64,000 nucleotides of DNA from an uncultured Ezakiella sp. (lineage in GTDB: Bacteria > Bacillota > Clostridia > Tissierellales > Peptoniphilaceae), in assembly GCF_943913045.1 (NCBI RefSeq), contig NZ_CALTVH010000008.1:3558-67557 (forward strand). Direction: 5' to 3'. Below, piece by piece: positions 18,609 through 27,647 of this stretch (position 1 is the stretch's first letter; every line of letters starts with the position of its first letter). The notes under the pieces were generated by a model that did not search any database, was not told the DNA's origin, and was given only the letters and a program-made list of their open reading frames with translations. The translations under genes were made by a program, and so were the position numbers.

Positions 18609-18646
18609 AACCCCACTAAATATCTCTACTTAGTGGGGTTTTATTC
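18609..18646. terminator. strong, bidirectional terminator
   Basis: CCCCACTAA and TTAGTGGGG form a nine-base-pair stem around a 10-base loop, with T-runs on both strands. On the minus strand it starts directly after a tiny frame (18641-18676) with a good ribosome binding site. Confidence 0.85.
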
Positions 18647-18947
18647 GTAGCAACGGTCATTTTTATTTGGTCTCATCTCCTGGCCTCCTTAATTCTTCTG
18701 TTGTTTACTTTAAATCTTTTGATCATTTCCATCAACTCCTTTTGGATTTGATTTTTTCTTTTAATCTTCCGATTTTTTCCTTTGCTTTTATTGAATTGTC
18801 TAGGTTCTTAATCCTATTCCCTTTTATTTTTATTTGATCTTAATCTTTAACTCTTCTTGAAGTTTGTGGGCGTTTATTTTTTTATTTTTTAGCTGCCACC
18901 ATATTTTAATCTTAAAGGGAATTTTTTATTTTTTTAGTTGCTACGAA
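18644..18947. repeat. 11-bp inverted repeat pair bracketing 304 bases
   Basis: TTCGTAGCAAC at 18644-18654 and its exact complement at 18937-18947. These could be the ends of a small mobile element or two arms of a long-range RNA pairing. No target duplication is visible. Confidence 0.5.
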
Positions 18948-19089
18948 CTATATTATCAAGGTAGACTTTATATTTTTCTTTGTATCTTTTAGATTCTATC
19001 TTTTGATTGTATCTTTTAGATTGGATAAGTTATTTCTATAAAATCTTCTTCCTTGTAGTTATTATATACCCCCATATTTTTATTTTAAA

Positions 19090-19315
19090 CACTACATTAA
19101 AGTATTTTTTAAATAAATTAATTATTTTATAAAGTTGGACTGTATTTTTGCTCCTGTTAAGGCGAGGATTCCAATGCTTATAAGATTTTCATTTATTTTC
19201 AAAATAAAAAATAATTTTTAATTTTTTATTTTATTTTTCAAAATCTGCTTGCAAGCAATTTATTTTTATTTTTTTCTATAAAATTCCACTTATAATAAAC
19301 TTGTTTTTTGCAAAT
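19090..19315. other. AT-rich intergenic region
   Basis: Mostly A/T runs, with one short mixed stretch at 19140-19190. I see no gene or RNA. Confidence 0.5.
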
Positions 19316-19351
19316 AAAAACTGCCCTCGTCCATTCATGACTGGGCAGTTT
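19316..19351 (-). terminator. terminator after the gltS-hutD-like operon
   Basis: Minus strand: ACTGCCCAGTC pairs with GAC(GA)GGGCAGT around a short loop, followed by TTTTTATT. Confidence 0.85.
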
Positions 19352-19359
19352 CTAATTTC

Positions 19360-19902
19360 CTACTTATACTTACATATAATAATAGGCTTTTTTAAGTCTG
19401 TTATTTTAAAATCTTCTTCAATTATATACAGGCTCCAGGCATTCATCTCTTTAACCTCGCCATTTAATTCAGCCTTGTAAGCTTGAGGCGAAAATACATA
19501 TAGCTTATAGCCATCAGCCTTAACCTCCTTGGCTTCTCTTACAATTTCCATGGTCGCATTTGATCCATTTCTAACTATGAAGTTATAGTCAAGGGTGTCC
19601 AGAGAGTTTTCTGAGTAAGTCTTCCACCTGCCATCGAAGTATTCCGCTTCAAAGACTTCTAGGTGGCGGTCATAAAGTCCTTCGTACTTGACATCTATAA
19701 ATCCTTGGAGTGGGAGTATATACCTCTGATATCCATAAAAATCTGAAAAGTTTGAGCTAGTTCCTGTAAAGCTTGCAGAGGATATCCTAAAATCAAAATC
19801 TCTTTTAGAAAAATCTGCACCCTCTGGCAAGATATAAAGCTCAGTGGTCTTGCCACCTGACCATTCTGTCACTTTAAAATCAGTTTTTTTAATTTCTCTC
19901 AT
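19360..19902 (-). CDS. HutD/Ves family protein
   Basis: A 180-residue cupin-like protein. The opening FKVTEWSGGKTTELYILPEG, then DFRISSASF and the later GYQRYILPLQG, match the HutD/Ves family. HutD is linked to histidine-to-glutamate degradation in other bacteria but its biochemical role is not settled. It follows gltS after six bases, so it is in the same operon; a link to glutamate metabolism would fit. Confidence 0.85.
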   Translation of the reverse strand: MREIKKTDFKVTEWSGGKTTELYILPEGADFSKRDFDFRISSASFTGTSSNFSDFYGYQRYILPLQGFIDVKYEGLYDRHLEVFEAEYFDGRWKTYSENSLDTLDYNFIVRNGSNATMEIVREAKEVKADGYKLYVFSPQAYKAELNGEVKEMNAWSLYIIEEDFKITDLKKPIIICKYK

Positions 19903-19908
19903 TGTAAA

Positions 19909-21150
19909 TTACCTTTCTACAAAAGTCTTGATAAACCAAATGGTTTGAGGATGGTAAACAATATCTACCAAGAAGGCGCCAACTATTGGCACAATCATCA
20001 TTGCCTTCCTACTCATACCATACTGTTCATTAACAGCTGTTAGGTTTACAACTGCCGTCGGAGTAGCTCCGAGTCCATGTCCAAGTAAGCCTGCGCACAT
20101 AACCGCTGCGTCATAATTTTTGCCAAGAATTCTAAATACTACAAAGTAAGCAAAGAGTACCAAGAAAGTTACTTGGGCAAGGAGTACGATAAACATCTTA
20201 CCTGCTACGCCGAATAACTGCCATAACATCAGGGACATCATAGCCATTGATAGGTATAAACCTAAGGCTACGTCACCAATTCCATCAACTAATCCAAAAT
20301 CAAAGTGGTAAAATTTAAATTTTTCATTTAAGTTTCTTAGGATAACAGCAACAAACATAGATCCAACATAGGTTGGGAAGTCCATTTGTATTATTTGTCC
20401 AAATTTTGTTGAAATAACAGTTCCAAGCGCCATGCAAAATAAAATTGCTGTTACGTTTTTTATAATATCAACATTTGATAACTTGGCTCCTGTTGAAGCG
20501 TTGATATTTGTAATGCTGTCATCAAATTCTTCAATGTTTTCAGATTGGTCTGGCTTTAAGTTGTTTTTAACAATCAGCCTCCGGGCAGTGGGTCCTCCCA
20601 CGGTGACCGAGGCAATTAGACCAAAAGTTGCTGTAGCTGCACCAACTAATGGAGCTGCTTCGTAACCCATCTCAGCAAAAGTGTCCCCATAACTAAGGGC
20701 TGCCCCATGGCCACCTATTAGTGGGATGGCACTAGTTAAAAGCGCGTATGGAGCTTCCAGTCCAATCAAGGTGCCTACTCCAATTCCAATTATATTTTCT
20801 AAAATTGAAACCACGCCTGCAACCGCCCAGTAAACAATTAATAAAACTCCGCCTTTTTTCAAGATTGTTAAACTTGCACCAAGTCCAACCGTTGTAAAAA
20901 ATGCTAGCATAAAAAAACTTTGTAGGGTCGTATCAAAATTAACATAGAATAATCCTCTCAAATGACCAATCATTGTTATAAGCATAAATATAAATCCGCC
21001 TATAACAGGTGCTGGAATACAATATTGTTCTAGAAATTTAACTTTCCCCCTGACAAAGTAACCAAAAACCAAGAGTAGGGCTGCCATAGCCGCTGTCATT
21101 GTCATATCTGCGTTAAAATTTAAAATGCCATCTATTCTTTCTATCGTCAT
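19909..21150 (-). CDS. gltS: sodium/glutamate symporter, GltS family
   Basis: A 413-residue membrane protein with about ten to twelve segments in two similar halves. The re-entrant-loop motifs (PLIGGHGAALSYG; CAGLLGHGLGATPTAV) are typical of GltS. It would import glutamate with sodium. A promoter with TATAAT lies at about 21210-21216, and a poly-T-free leader of 60 bases precedes the gene. Confidence 0.93.
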   Translation of the reverse strand: MTIERIDGILNFNADMTMTAAMAALLLVFGYFVRGKVKFLEQYCIPAPVIGGFIFMLITMIGHLRGLFYVNFDTTLQSFFMLAFFTTVGLGASLTILKKGGVLLIVYWAVAGVVSILENIIGIGVGTLIGLEAPYALLTSAIPLIGGHGAALSYGDTFAEMGYEAAPLVGAATATFGLIASVTVGGPTARRLIVKNNLKPDQSENIEEFDDSITNINASTGAKLSNVDIIKNVTAILFCMALGTVISTKFGQIIQMDFPTYVGSMFVAVILRNLNEKFKFYHFDFGLVDGIGDVALGLYLSMAMMSLMLWQLFGVAGKMFIVLLAQVTFLVLFAYFVVFRILGKNYDAAVMCAGLLGHGLGATPTAVVNLTAVNEQYGMSRKAMMIVPIVGAFLVDIVYHPQTIWFIKTFVER

Positions 21151-21315
21151 ATCTTCCTACCTTTATTTTTTTACAAGTCCTATAAATAGTTCCTTATGAA
21201 TTCTCCAGAATTATACTCTAACATAAACTATTAGCAAAATCAATTAAAATCTAATAAATTTACGGTTTTTGGTAGTTTTTTAAAAGATTCTTCTTAAATT
21301 TGTTATTTTTTACAT

Positions 21316-21360
21316 AAAAAACCACAGGATGACTTATAAATTATATAAGTCTTCCTGTGG
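21316..21360 (-). terminator. terminator of the fau/CofE-like operon
   Basis: Minus strand: a long stem, CCACAGGA and GACTTATA against their complements with one bulge on each side, followed by six T. Strong and clear. Confidence 0.92.
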
Positions 21361-21377
21361 AAAATATTTTTTTATAT

Positions 21378-22568
21378 TTATTCAGCAGCTAAGCTGTCGA
21401 AATATCCTTGGATCAAAATAATTGGCGTGCCCTTGTCCCCAGATCCACTTGTAAGATCGCAAAGGCTACCGATTAAATCAGTTAGCTTTCTAGGTGTTGT
21501 ACCAAGTCTAGCATTTTCATCCAAAGCTTGAGCTTCCTTGTGCTTGATTGCATCCACAATTGCATGGCTTAAATCATCGCCCTTTAGATCTTTGAAATCA
21601 TTGTCGGCCAAGTATTTTAATTTTAATTCGTTTGGCACTCCTTCCAATCCCTTGGTGTATCCAGGGCTTACAACCGGGTCAGCAAGTTCCCAAATTTGTC
21701 CTACTGAGTCCTTGAAAGCGCCGTCACCATAGATCAGACATTCGATATTTTTACCTGTTCTTTCTTTGAAGGCTGCTTGCAAGTCATTGGCAAATTTAAA
21801 TGAATCACGTGGGAAGAGCTTAACCATATCTTCAGTTGCCATATTTGCACCTAAAAGACCATACTCCTCGTTGTATCCACTACCATCAACGCTCTCATTT
21901 AAAATATCTGCAATTGAAAGTACATTTGCTCCTTCAACTTGGAGGGCCTTCATGGTCCTCTTTCTGGAGTGGATGTCTGCAGTTAATACGTTGTTGGTAT
22001 ATTTTAAAATATCTGTTGGCTTGTTGGAGAAAATAATTTCACATTCACAACCTTCAGCCTCGATTAAATCGTGATAAAATTGAATGTAGTCCACATTTGT
22101 AAATGGGTGCTTGCTCCTACCAAAGAGCTTGGTGTATTCTTCTTCGGTAAAAAGCTTACTGTAATCATAGATGCCAGCCTTTTCCAATTGCTCATAGGAT
22201 AGCAAGTGGTTGCCCACTTCATCAGCAGGATATGATAGCATAAGTGTTATCTTGTCCACGCCCTTGGCTATACCCTTTAAACAAACTGAAAATCTATTTC
22301 TGCTTAAAATTGGATGGATAAGGCCGATGTGGCCGCCGCCAAATTTATTTCTAACATCATGACCAATTTGATCTGTGCTTGCATAGTTGCCTTGACTCCT
22401 AGCAAGGACAGCTTCGGTTACGCCTACTATATCTCTATCGTGCAAGGGGATATTATCAGCAGCAACAGCATCCATTACTGAATTTAATACTATATTAACC
22501 AGGTCATCGCCTTCTTTAATAATCTTTGTTCTAATACCTCTAGAAACAGTTCCAACAAATCTTGACAT
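21378..22568 (-). CDS. CofE-like gamma-glutamyl ligase (F420-0:L-glutamate ligase family), candidate FolC2
   Basis: A 396-residue protein. The opening GIRTKIIKEGDDLVNIVLNS, then DRDIVGVTEAVLARSQGNY and the later GDGAFKDSVGQIWELADPVVSPG, match the F420-0:gamma-glutamyl ligase (CofE, COG1478) family. Firmicutes of this kind are not known to make F420. From literature I recall, a chlamydial member of this family can replace folylpolyglutamate synthase. Here it is 10 bases after 5-formyl-THF cyclo-ligase in the same operon, so a folate glutamyl-ligase role is my preferred inference. AGGAGG precedes the ATG. It ends at a strong terminator. Confidence 0.85.
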   Translation of the reverse strand: MSRFVGTVSRGIRTKIIKEGDDLVNIVLNSVMDAVAADNIPLHDRDIVGVTEAVLARSQGNYASTDQIGHDVRNKFGGGHIGLIHPILSRNRFSVCLKGIAKGVDKITLMLSYPADEVGNHLLSYEQLEKAGIYDYSKLFTEEEYTKLFGRSKHPFTNVDYIQFYHDLIEAEGCECEIIFSNKPTDILKYTNNVLTADIHSRKRTMKALQVEGANVLSIADILNESVDGSGYNEEYGLLGANMATEDMVKLFPRDSFKFANDLQAAFKERTGKNIECLIYGDGAFKDSVGQIWELADPVVSPGYTKGLEGVPNELKLKYLADNDFKDLKGDDLSHAIVDAIKHKEAQALDENARLGTTPRKLTDLIGSLCDLTSGSGDKGTPIILIQGYFDSLAAE

Positions 22569-22578
22569 AATATCCTCC

Positions 22579-23145
22579 TTATATATCTAATACCTGTGAT
22601 TCGCTCACAATGGTGTGAACTTTTTGATCATATTCATCTGGTACTAGTTTTTCTACGCGTTGAATGTCATAGCAGATACCAATTGTCTTAGCATCAGATC
22701 TCAGCTCAGGAAGTAGTTTATCATAAAAGCCACCGCCGTAGCCAATCCTATAACCAAAATCATCAAAAACAGCTCCGGGAACAATGCATAGGTCAATGGC
22801 CCCTGGTTCTACAATGTTATCTTCTCTAACTTCTGGTTCAAGAATTCCCATATAGCCTTTCTTGAGATCTAAAAAGCTCCTGATTTCACAAAGAACCAAG
22901 GTCTTGGTTGCATTGTCTACAACAGGTACCAAAACTCTTTTGCCTCTTCTGAGTGACTCTTCAATAAAATCGTGAGTATCTACCTCTGACCTAAAGCTCA
23001 CAAAAGAACAAATTGTATTTGCACGCATATAGTCTTTTAAACTAAGTAACTTGTCTAAAATTTTCTCATCAGCTTCAAACTTATATTCAGAATCAAGCTC
23101 GTCTCTCTTTTTCAAAAAAGATTTTCTTAGCTGTTTCTTATCCAT
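22579..23145 (-). CDS. fau: 5-formyltetrahydrofolate cyclo-ligase
   Basis: About 188 residues. The motifs RKSFLKKRDEL, FVSFRSEVDT and the ending GYRIGYGGGFYDKLL match 5-formyl-THF cyclo-ligase (MTHFS), which uses ATP to turn 5-formyl-THF into 5,10-methenyl-THF. I place the start at the ATG 23143-23145, seven bases after GAGGTG, rather than the GTG at 23154. It is first in a two-gene operon with the CofE-like ligase. Confidence 0.93.
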   Translation of the reverse strand: MDKKQLRKSFLKKRDELDSEYKFEADEKILDKLLSLKDYMRANTICSFVSFRSEVDTHDFIEESLRRGKRVLVPVVDNATKTLVLCEIRSFLDLKKGYMGILEPEVREDNIVEPGAIDLCIVPGAVFDDFGYRIGYGGGFYDKLLPELRSDAKTIGICYDIQRVEKLVPDEYDQKVHTIVSESQVLDI

Positions 23146-23213
23146 TACGTTCACCTCGACTATATTATACTACATAAATCCTAATTTTAACAGTAGAGAC
23201 GTGAAAAAAATCT

Positions 23214-23249
23214 AAAAAACCACCTGCCCTTTTTAAAAGAGCAAGTGGC
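23214..23249 (-). terminator. terminator of the long wall/nucleotide operon
   Basis: Minus strand: CCAC-TTGCTC pairs with its near-complement GGGCAGGTGG around an A/T loop, followed by TTTTTT. Confidence 0.8.
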
Positions 23250-23296
23250 TAAAAGTGTATTTTTTTCAATCTCTAATGATTGAATTATATTAAAAT

Positions 23297-24220
23297 TTAT
23301 CCTGGAAATGCCAGTGAGCCTGGTGCCTTTGGATCAAACTTTTTGTAGACAAAGGTTTGTCCCCTATAGAAGGAATAAATTTCTCCAGTGTACTTGTCCA
23401 CATAGAAGTCATATACAACAGGGATTACATAGTATCTGTCGTTTTCAGCCTTTACTTGGAGGCCTTCATTGATCTTGATTCTCCATTCGTCTTCGCGACT
23501 TGGATTCATCCTATCAATACTATCGTCTGGAGCCTTGTACTTTTTATTGAAGTTGGCCTTGTAGGCAACTTTTAATTCATCTTGAACTTTTTTGATGGCC
23601 TCGTCTTTTGTTAGAGGTTTTTTATTAGTATCGTACTTGTAAACCATGAGCTGTTGGTATAGAGGAATAATAGGATATTCATCTGCCTTAACCTTTTTAC
23701 CATTTGTATAGGTTACTGTGTAGCCATAGGCTTCAAAAAATGATTTTACAGGAACATAAACAGTTCTGCCATCGCGAACAGGTTTGCCAGCCATAAATTC
23801 TGACTTAGCATTTACTTCATAGCTTCCATCATTTAGTCTAAAAGTTACTCCTGGCAAATCTTTTTTCTTGTCGGCCTTTAGGTTAAATTCATCGCCATTC
23901 TTTTCAGATACAACAAGCTTTGCCCCTACAATTTCCGCAAATTTTTCAGCAGGAATCATAGCAGACCCATCAATGGCTTTGATGTCTGGATTTTTAATTA
24001 CAGACCCATTAACGATAAGAAACATTGGAGCTGGATTTGAAAGTCCAACCCTATCGTTGTCTGCAAACTTGATATAGCTGTCAGCTGTGTCTGTATTAAT
24101 TTCAATCCCATCTAAATTGGTAGAATCGATGTCTGATTTTGTCTTTGGTCTAAAAATAATAAATAGGGTCAGTATTAAAATTACTGCCAGTACCAAATAA
24201 ACTTCTTTTCTAAGCCTCAT
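23297..24220 (-). CDS. membrane-anchored wall-repeat protein
   Basis: About 307 residues from the chosen ATG at 24218-24220, which has GAGGAGG six to seven bases upstream; an earlier ATG at 24241 has no site. A single membrane anchor lies at residues 7-24. Residues about 65-180 resemble a copper-amine-oxidase-N-like repeat (AMIPAEKFAEIVGA, YVPVKSFFEAYGY). The rest (about 195-300) is an unrecognised basic domain that could bind the wall. It is the last gene of the 31733-23297 operon and overlaps the CBS-domain gene by 11 bases. Confidence 0.8.
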   Translation of the reverse strand: MRLRKEVYLVLAVILILTLFIIFRPKTKSDIDSTNLDGIEINTDTADSYIKFADNDRVGLSNPAPMFLIVNGSVIKNPDIKAIDGSAMIPAEKFAEIVGAKLVVSEKNGDEFNLKADKKKDLPGVTFRLNDGSYEVNAKSEFMAGKPVRDGRTVYVPVKSFFEAYGYTVTYTNGKKVKADEYPIIPLYQQLMVYKYDTNKKPLTKDEAIKKVQDELKVAYKANFNKKYKAPDDSIDRMNPSREDEWRIKINEGLQVKAENDRYYVIPVVYDFYVDKYTGEIYSFYRGQTFVYKKFDPKAPGSLAFPG

Positions 24221-25517
24221 GCTTTTCCTCCTCTTGTCCATTTAAAATTTGCTTGGGCTTGGTCATAAAAATCTTGACCTTTTTAATCCGCCTGTCTTCA
24301 ACCTCTAAAATCTTGATCCTAATGCCATCGTAGTCAATCATATCGACCTTGCTGTCTTCAGGTATAAAGCCAAGTTTGTTTATAATGAAGCCCGCTATAG
24401 TATCGTAATCATCCGTATCATCCGGAAGATTTGTCCCCAGCATATCGTTTACGTCCTTGATACTTGTAGTCCCTTGGATAACCGCTGTATTTTGTGTGAG
24501 CTCGTACCAATCTGGTTCGTCATCGTCAAACTCGTCATCGATCTCGCCCATAATTTCTTCGGTTAAGTCTTCCATTGTAAGTATACCCGAAAATCCACCG
24601 TATTCATCCATCAAAATAGCCATATGCTTATTGGCCCTTTGCATTTCTTGGAATAAAATGTGGATATTTTTTCTCTCAGGCATAAAGTAGGCAGGCTTTA
24701 TGAGGCGTTTTAATTCAATATTTTCAAAACCCTTTTTGTAAGCCATTGCCAGAAAATCTTTTAGATAGAGAACTCCAACTATGTCATCTATATCATCGTC
24801 ATAAACGGGAACTCTTGAATACCTGTGGTTTACCAAGTCTTCCAAATATTCCTCTGGCTCTGAATTTATATCGATCATAAAGACCTCAGTACGCGGAGTC
24901 ATAATTTCTTCGGCTACGGTTTCGTTAAATTCCATAACCCCTTCGATCATTTCCTTCTCGGCTGTATTTATAATTCCCTGCTTCTCACCTATTTCAACCA
25001 AAACTTTTATCTGGTCTATGGTAACTTTGCTGGTAACCTTTGGCAGGCCAATGAGCTTGGCAAAAAAATTCCTCAAAGTCACTTGAAGCTTATATATCGG
25101 TTCTATAATAAGCATCTTGATGGTCAAGAAAACTTGCAAGCCTCTAAGGGTTTGATTTGGCTTGTATGCCCCATACCTGTCTGCAAATTCAATTGTAATT
25201 AAATCGTATATAAACATAGCGACTATGGTTGAGCAAATAAAAACCGAAATATCTATAGCCCTATCAAAATCATACTTATCTAAAGTCCTAATGACTAGGG
25301 CTGTAAAAACCATGACAAAAATTATCTTTAAAAGCTCGTAGTTTAGCTGGAGCTTGGAAATTACATTTTCTCTGTTGTTTATTTGGGCTTGAAGTCTCTC
25401 ATCTAGCTTGGTGCTATCCGAAGTCATAACCGCTGTTCTTAACATCCTCGTGATTATAGAAAGCACAAGGATAATAAATAGTGAAATCAAATACCCCGTA
25501 CTCGATCCTGGGTCCAT
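24210..25517 (-). CDS. CNNM/HlyC-CorC family protein with CBS domains
   Basis: A 435-residue membrane protein. An N-terminal DUF21 (CNNM) membrane domain covers about 1-160. A CBS pair (EEIMTPRTEVFMIDINS, then VPVYDDDIDDIVGVLYLKDFL and ILMDEYGGFSGILTMEDLTEEIMGEI) covers about 200-330. A CorC_HlyC transporter-associated domain ends the protein. Such proteins are usually magnesium or cobalt efflux or regulation proteins, often called haemolysins. It shares one base with the wecB stop. Confidence 0.93.
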   Translation of the reverse strand: MDPGSSTGYLISLFIILVLSIITRMLRTAVMTSDSTKLDERLQAQINNRENVISKLQLNYELLKIIFVMVFTALVIRTLDKYDFDRAIDISVFICSTIVAMFIYDLITIEFADRYGAYKPNQTLRGLQVFLTIKMLIIEPIYKLQVTLRNFFAKLIGLPKVTSKVTIDQIKVLVEIGEKQGIINTAEKEMIEGVMEFNETVAEEIMTPRTEVFMIDINSEPEEYLEDLVNHRYSRVPVYDDDIDDIVGVLYLKDFLAMAYKKGFENIELKRLIKPAYFMPERKNIHILFQEMQRANKHMAILMDEYGGFSGILTMEDLTEEIMGEIDDEFDDDEPDWYELTQNTAVIQGTTSIKDVNDMLGTNLPDDTDDYDTIAGFIINKLGFIPEDSKVDMIDYDGIRIKILEVEDRRIKKVKIFMTKPKQILNGQEEEKHEA

Positions 25518-26614
25518 TATCTCTTATCTCCTTTTAAAATATCTCTAATCCTTAGTGAAGCCTTGCCATCTCCATATGGATTTACCGCATGGCTCATCTT
25601 TTCATACTCACTGCCCATTTGCAGGAGCTCATCTAAGTTTTCATAAATTGCCTTGTATTCATTGCCGACTAGCTTGCATGTGCCAGCCTCAATGCCCTCT
25701 GGCCTTTCTGTTTCCCTCCTGATAACTAGGACTGGTTTACCAAAACCCGGCGCCTCTTCTTGGAGACCACCTGAGTCAGTAACCACTATATCCACTTGAT
25801 TTATCAGATGAACCATATCGTAGTAGCTAATAGGTTCAATCAAAGTAAAGTTATCGCACGGGGCCAAATATTTGTCTGCAGCCTCCCTGATCCTTGGAGT
25901 CAAGTGCATGGGGAAAATTACATGGGCATTATTTTTTACAGCAGCGTCTCTAATAGCTGTAAAAATTTCCTCCAAATTATCTTGGTTTTCCCTGCGGTGG
26001 GCTGTCATCAAAACTTTTTTACCAGAAGGTAGATTGTTTAAAAATTCATTTTTAAATTCATAGTCTTCGCGATAGCTGAGCTTTAGGGCATCTATTACAG
26101 TATTACCCGTTACAAATATAGAATTCTCATCTATGCCATCATGGATTAAATTTTCCCTGGATGCTTCAGTTGGTGCAAAGTTTAAGTGGGCAATTTGACT
26201 GACCATCTTGCGGTTTGCCTCTTCAGGGTAAGGGCTGTATATATTTTCTGACCTTAGACCCGCTTCAATATGGCCCACCTTGATCTTGTTGTAGAAGGCC
26301 CACAAAGCGCCTGCAAAGACAGTTGTGGTGTCGCCTTGGACCAAGCAGTAATCAAAATCGCGTTCCTCCAAAGTGTCAAGTGCTTCAAGAGCGTGGGATG
26401 TAATCTTTGACAGGCTTTGCCCATCTTCAAAAATCCTTAAATTTATATAATCATCAATGCCTATATCTTCGATCATCATATCCAAAAGCTCCCTGTGCTG
26501 GCCAGTAAAAACCACACGCACATCAAAGGCCTCGTCTTCTCTGAGGGCTTTGATAACTGGGAAGCATTTAATTATTTCCGGCCTTGTGCCGATTATCATC
26601 AAAACTTTTATCAA
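25517..26614 (-). CDS. wecB: UDP-N-acetylglucosamine 2-epimerase (non-hydrolysing)
   Basis: About 365 residues. The opening VLMIIGTRPEIIKCFPVIKAL, the GLRSENIYSPYPEEANRK segment and DSGGLQEEAPGFGKPVLV are characteristic. The enzyme interconverts UDP-GlcNAc and UDP-ManNAc for wall polysaccharide. I start at the TTG at 26612-26614, which has AAAGGAG five to six bases upstream and begins just after the wecA stop; a longer frame back to 26671 overlaps wecA by 56 bases with no site. Confidence 0.93.
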   Translation of the reverse strand: MIKVLMIIGTRPEIIKCFPVIKALREDEAFDVRVVFTGQHRELLDMMIEDIGIDDYINLRIFEDGQSLSKITSHALEALDTLEERDFDYCLVQGDTTTVFAGALWAFYNKIKVGHIEAGLRSENIYSPYPEEANRKMVSQIAHLNFAPTEASRENLIHDGIDENSIFVTGNTVIDALKLSYREDYEFKNEFLNNLPSGKKVLMTAHRRENQDNLEEIFTAIRDAAVKNNAHVIFPMHLTPRIREAADKYLAPCDNFTLIEPISYYDMVHLINQVDIVVTDSGGLQEEAPGFGKPVLVIRRETERPEGIEAGTCKLVGNEYKAIYENLDELLQMGSEYEKMSHAVNPYGDGKASLRIRDILKGDKR

Positions 26615-26615
26615 A

Positions 26616-27647
26616 CTATTCTCCTTTTTGTCTATCCTTGTCCCCTTTGAAAAATCCAAATAGGAAGCCAAATAGCACTACAATTACAAAGGCTAAAACT
26701 GCAATTATAATTGCCATCGATGGTTCAACCTCAGATATAACAAAGCCGAGGATTGAAAACAAAATGCTAATCATATACAAAATCAAAACGGTTTGTCTGA
26801 CAGAAAAACCCTTTTGAACCAGCCTGTGGTGAAGATGACCCTTGTCGGCTGTCATTATTTTTTGATTGTTTATCATCCGCCTTACAATTGCAAAAAGCGT
26901 ATCAAAAACTGGTAGGGCCAAAATAAATATTGGAATTATTATACTCATAGCCGCTACTGACTTTACAACCCCCTCTACCGATATACATGCCAGCATGTAA
27001 CCGAGTAGTAGAGCCCCTGTGTCTCCCATAAAAATTTTTGCTGGATTAAAATTGTAAGGCAAAAATCCTAGTGCAGCCCCAGCCAAGGCCAAGGCAACTT
27101 GTGGTACGAAAGAAACAGTTTCCGATGCAAAGTAAAAGGTCAGGGCTGATATGGCAGAAAGACCTGCGCAAAGTCCGTCCAGTCCATCTACAAAGTTAAG
27201 GGCGTTGGTAACTCCAACTATCCAAAACATGGTAAGGATTGGTCCAATAATTCCCATATTGATTATCTGACCTGCATGGAAGGGGTTTGAAATCATATGA
27301 ATACTAATCCCCCCATAAATGGCAAGGCCAGCAGCAATTATTTGACCCAGCATCTTGTGCAAGGGTTTTATATTTTTTATATCATCAATAAGGCCAGTTA
27401 TGGCAATTACACTTGCCCCCGCCAACATAAAGGCGAGTTTTCTGGACATGGGCACAAAGATCAAGGTCACTGCCATTAGGGAGATAAAAATACTTATCCC
27501 ACCGACTGTAGGCACAGCGTCCTTGTGCATCCTGCGGTTGTCCTTGGGCACGTCTACCAGGCCGAATTTTTTTGAGGCATAAATATTAAATGGCAGTAAG
27601 ACAAAGGATGTGAGAGCCGCCACTAATAAAATGTAAAAATCACTCAT
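26616..27647 (-). CDS. wecA: undecaprenyl-phosphate GlcNAc-1-phosphate transferase (WecA/TagO family)
   Basis: A 343-residue membrane enzyme with about ten to eleven segments. Its cytoplasmic loops carry the family motifs GLIDD, NFVDGLDGL and IFMGDTGAL. It transfers GlcNAc-1-phosphate to undecaprenyl phosphate, the first membrane step of wall teichoic acid or other polysaccharide. It shares one base with upp. WecB follows directly, consistent with a ManNAc-containing linkage. Confidence 0.94.
   Translation of the reverse strand: MSDFYILLVAALTSFVLLPFNIYASKKFGLVDVPKDNRRMHKDAVPTVGGISIFISLMAVTLIFVPMSRKLAFMLAGASVIAITGLIDDIKNIKPLHKMLGQIIAAGLAIYGGISIHMISNPFHAGQIINMGIIGPILTMFWIVGVTNALNFVDGLDGLCAGLSAISALTFYFASETVSFVPQVALALAGAALGFLPYNFNPAKIFMGDTGALLLGYMLACISVEGVVKSVAAMSIIIPIFILALPVFDTLFAIVRRMINNQKIMTADKGHLHHRLVQKGFSVRQTVLILYMISILFSILGFVISEVEPSMAIIIAVLAFVIVVLFGFLFGFFKGDKDRQKGE

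Larger units (their letters stand above)
18609..19089 (-). other. promoter- and terminator-bounded transcript with only mini-frames
   Basis: A minus-strand promoter (TTTAAA, 17 bases, TATAAT at 19061-19089) and the terminator at 18609 bound a region of about 440 bases with no long gene. It holds lysine-rich fragments and two coupled tiny frames near its end: 18673-18732 (about 17-19 residues, AAAGGAG upstream) and 18641-18676 (11 residues, AGGAGG seven bases upstream, ATGA overlap). An 11-base perfect inverted repeat at 18644-18654 and 18937-18947 brackets most of it. This could be a decayed mobile gene set, a small-protein locus or a non-coding RNA. Confidence 0.45.
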
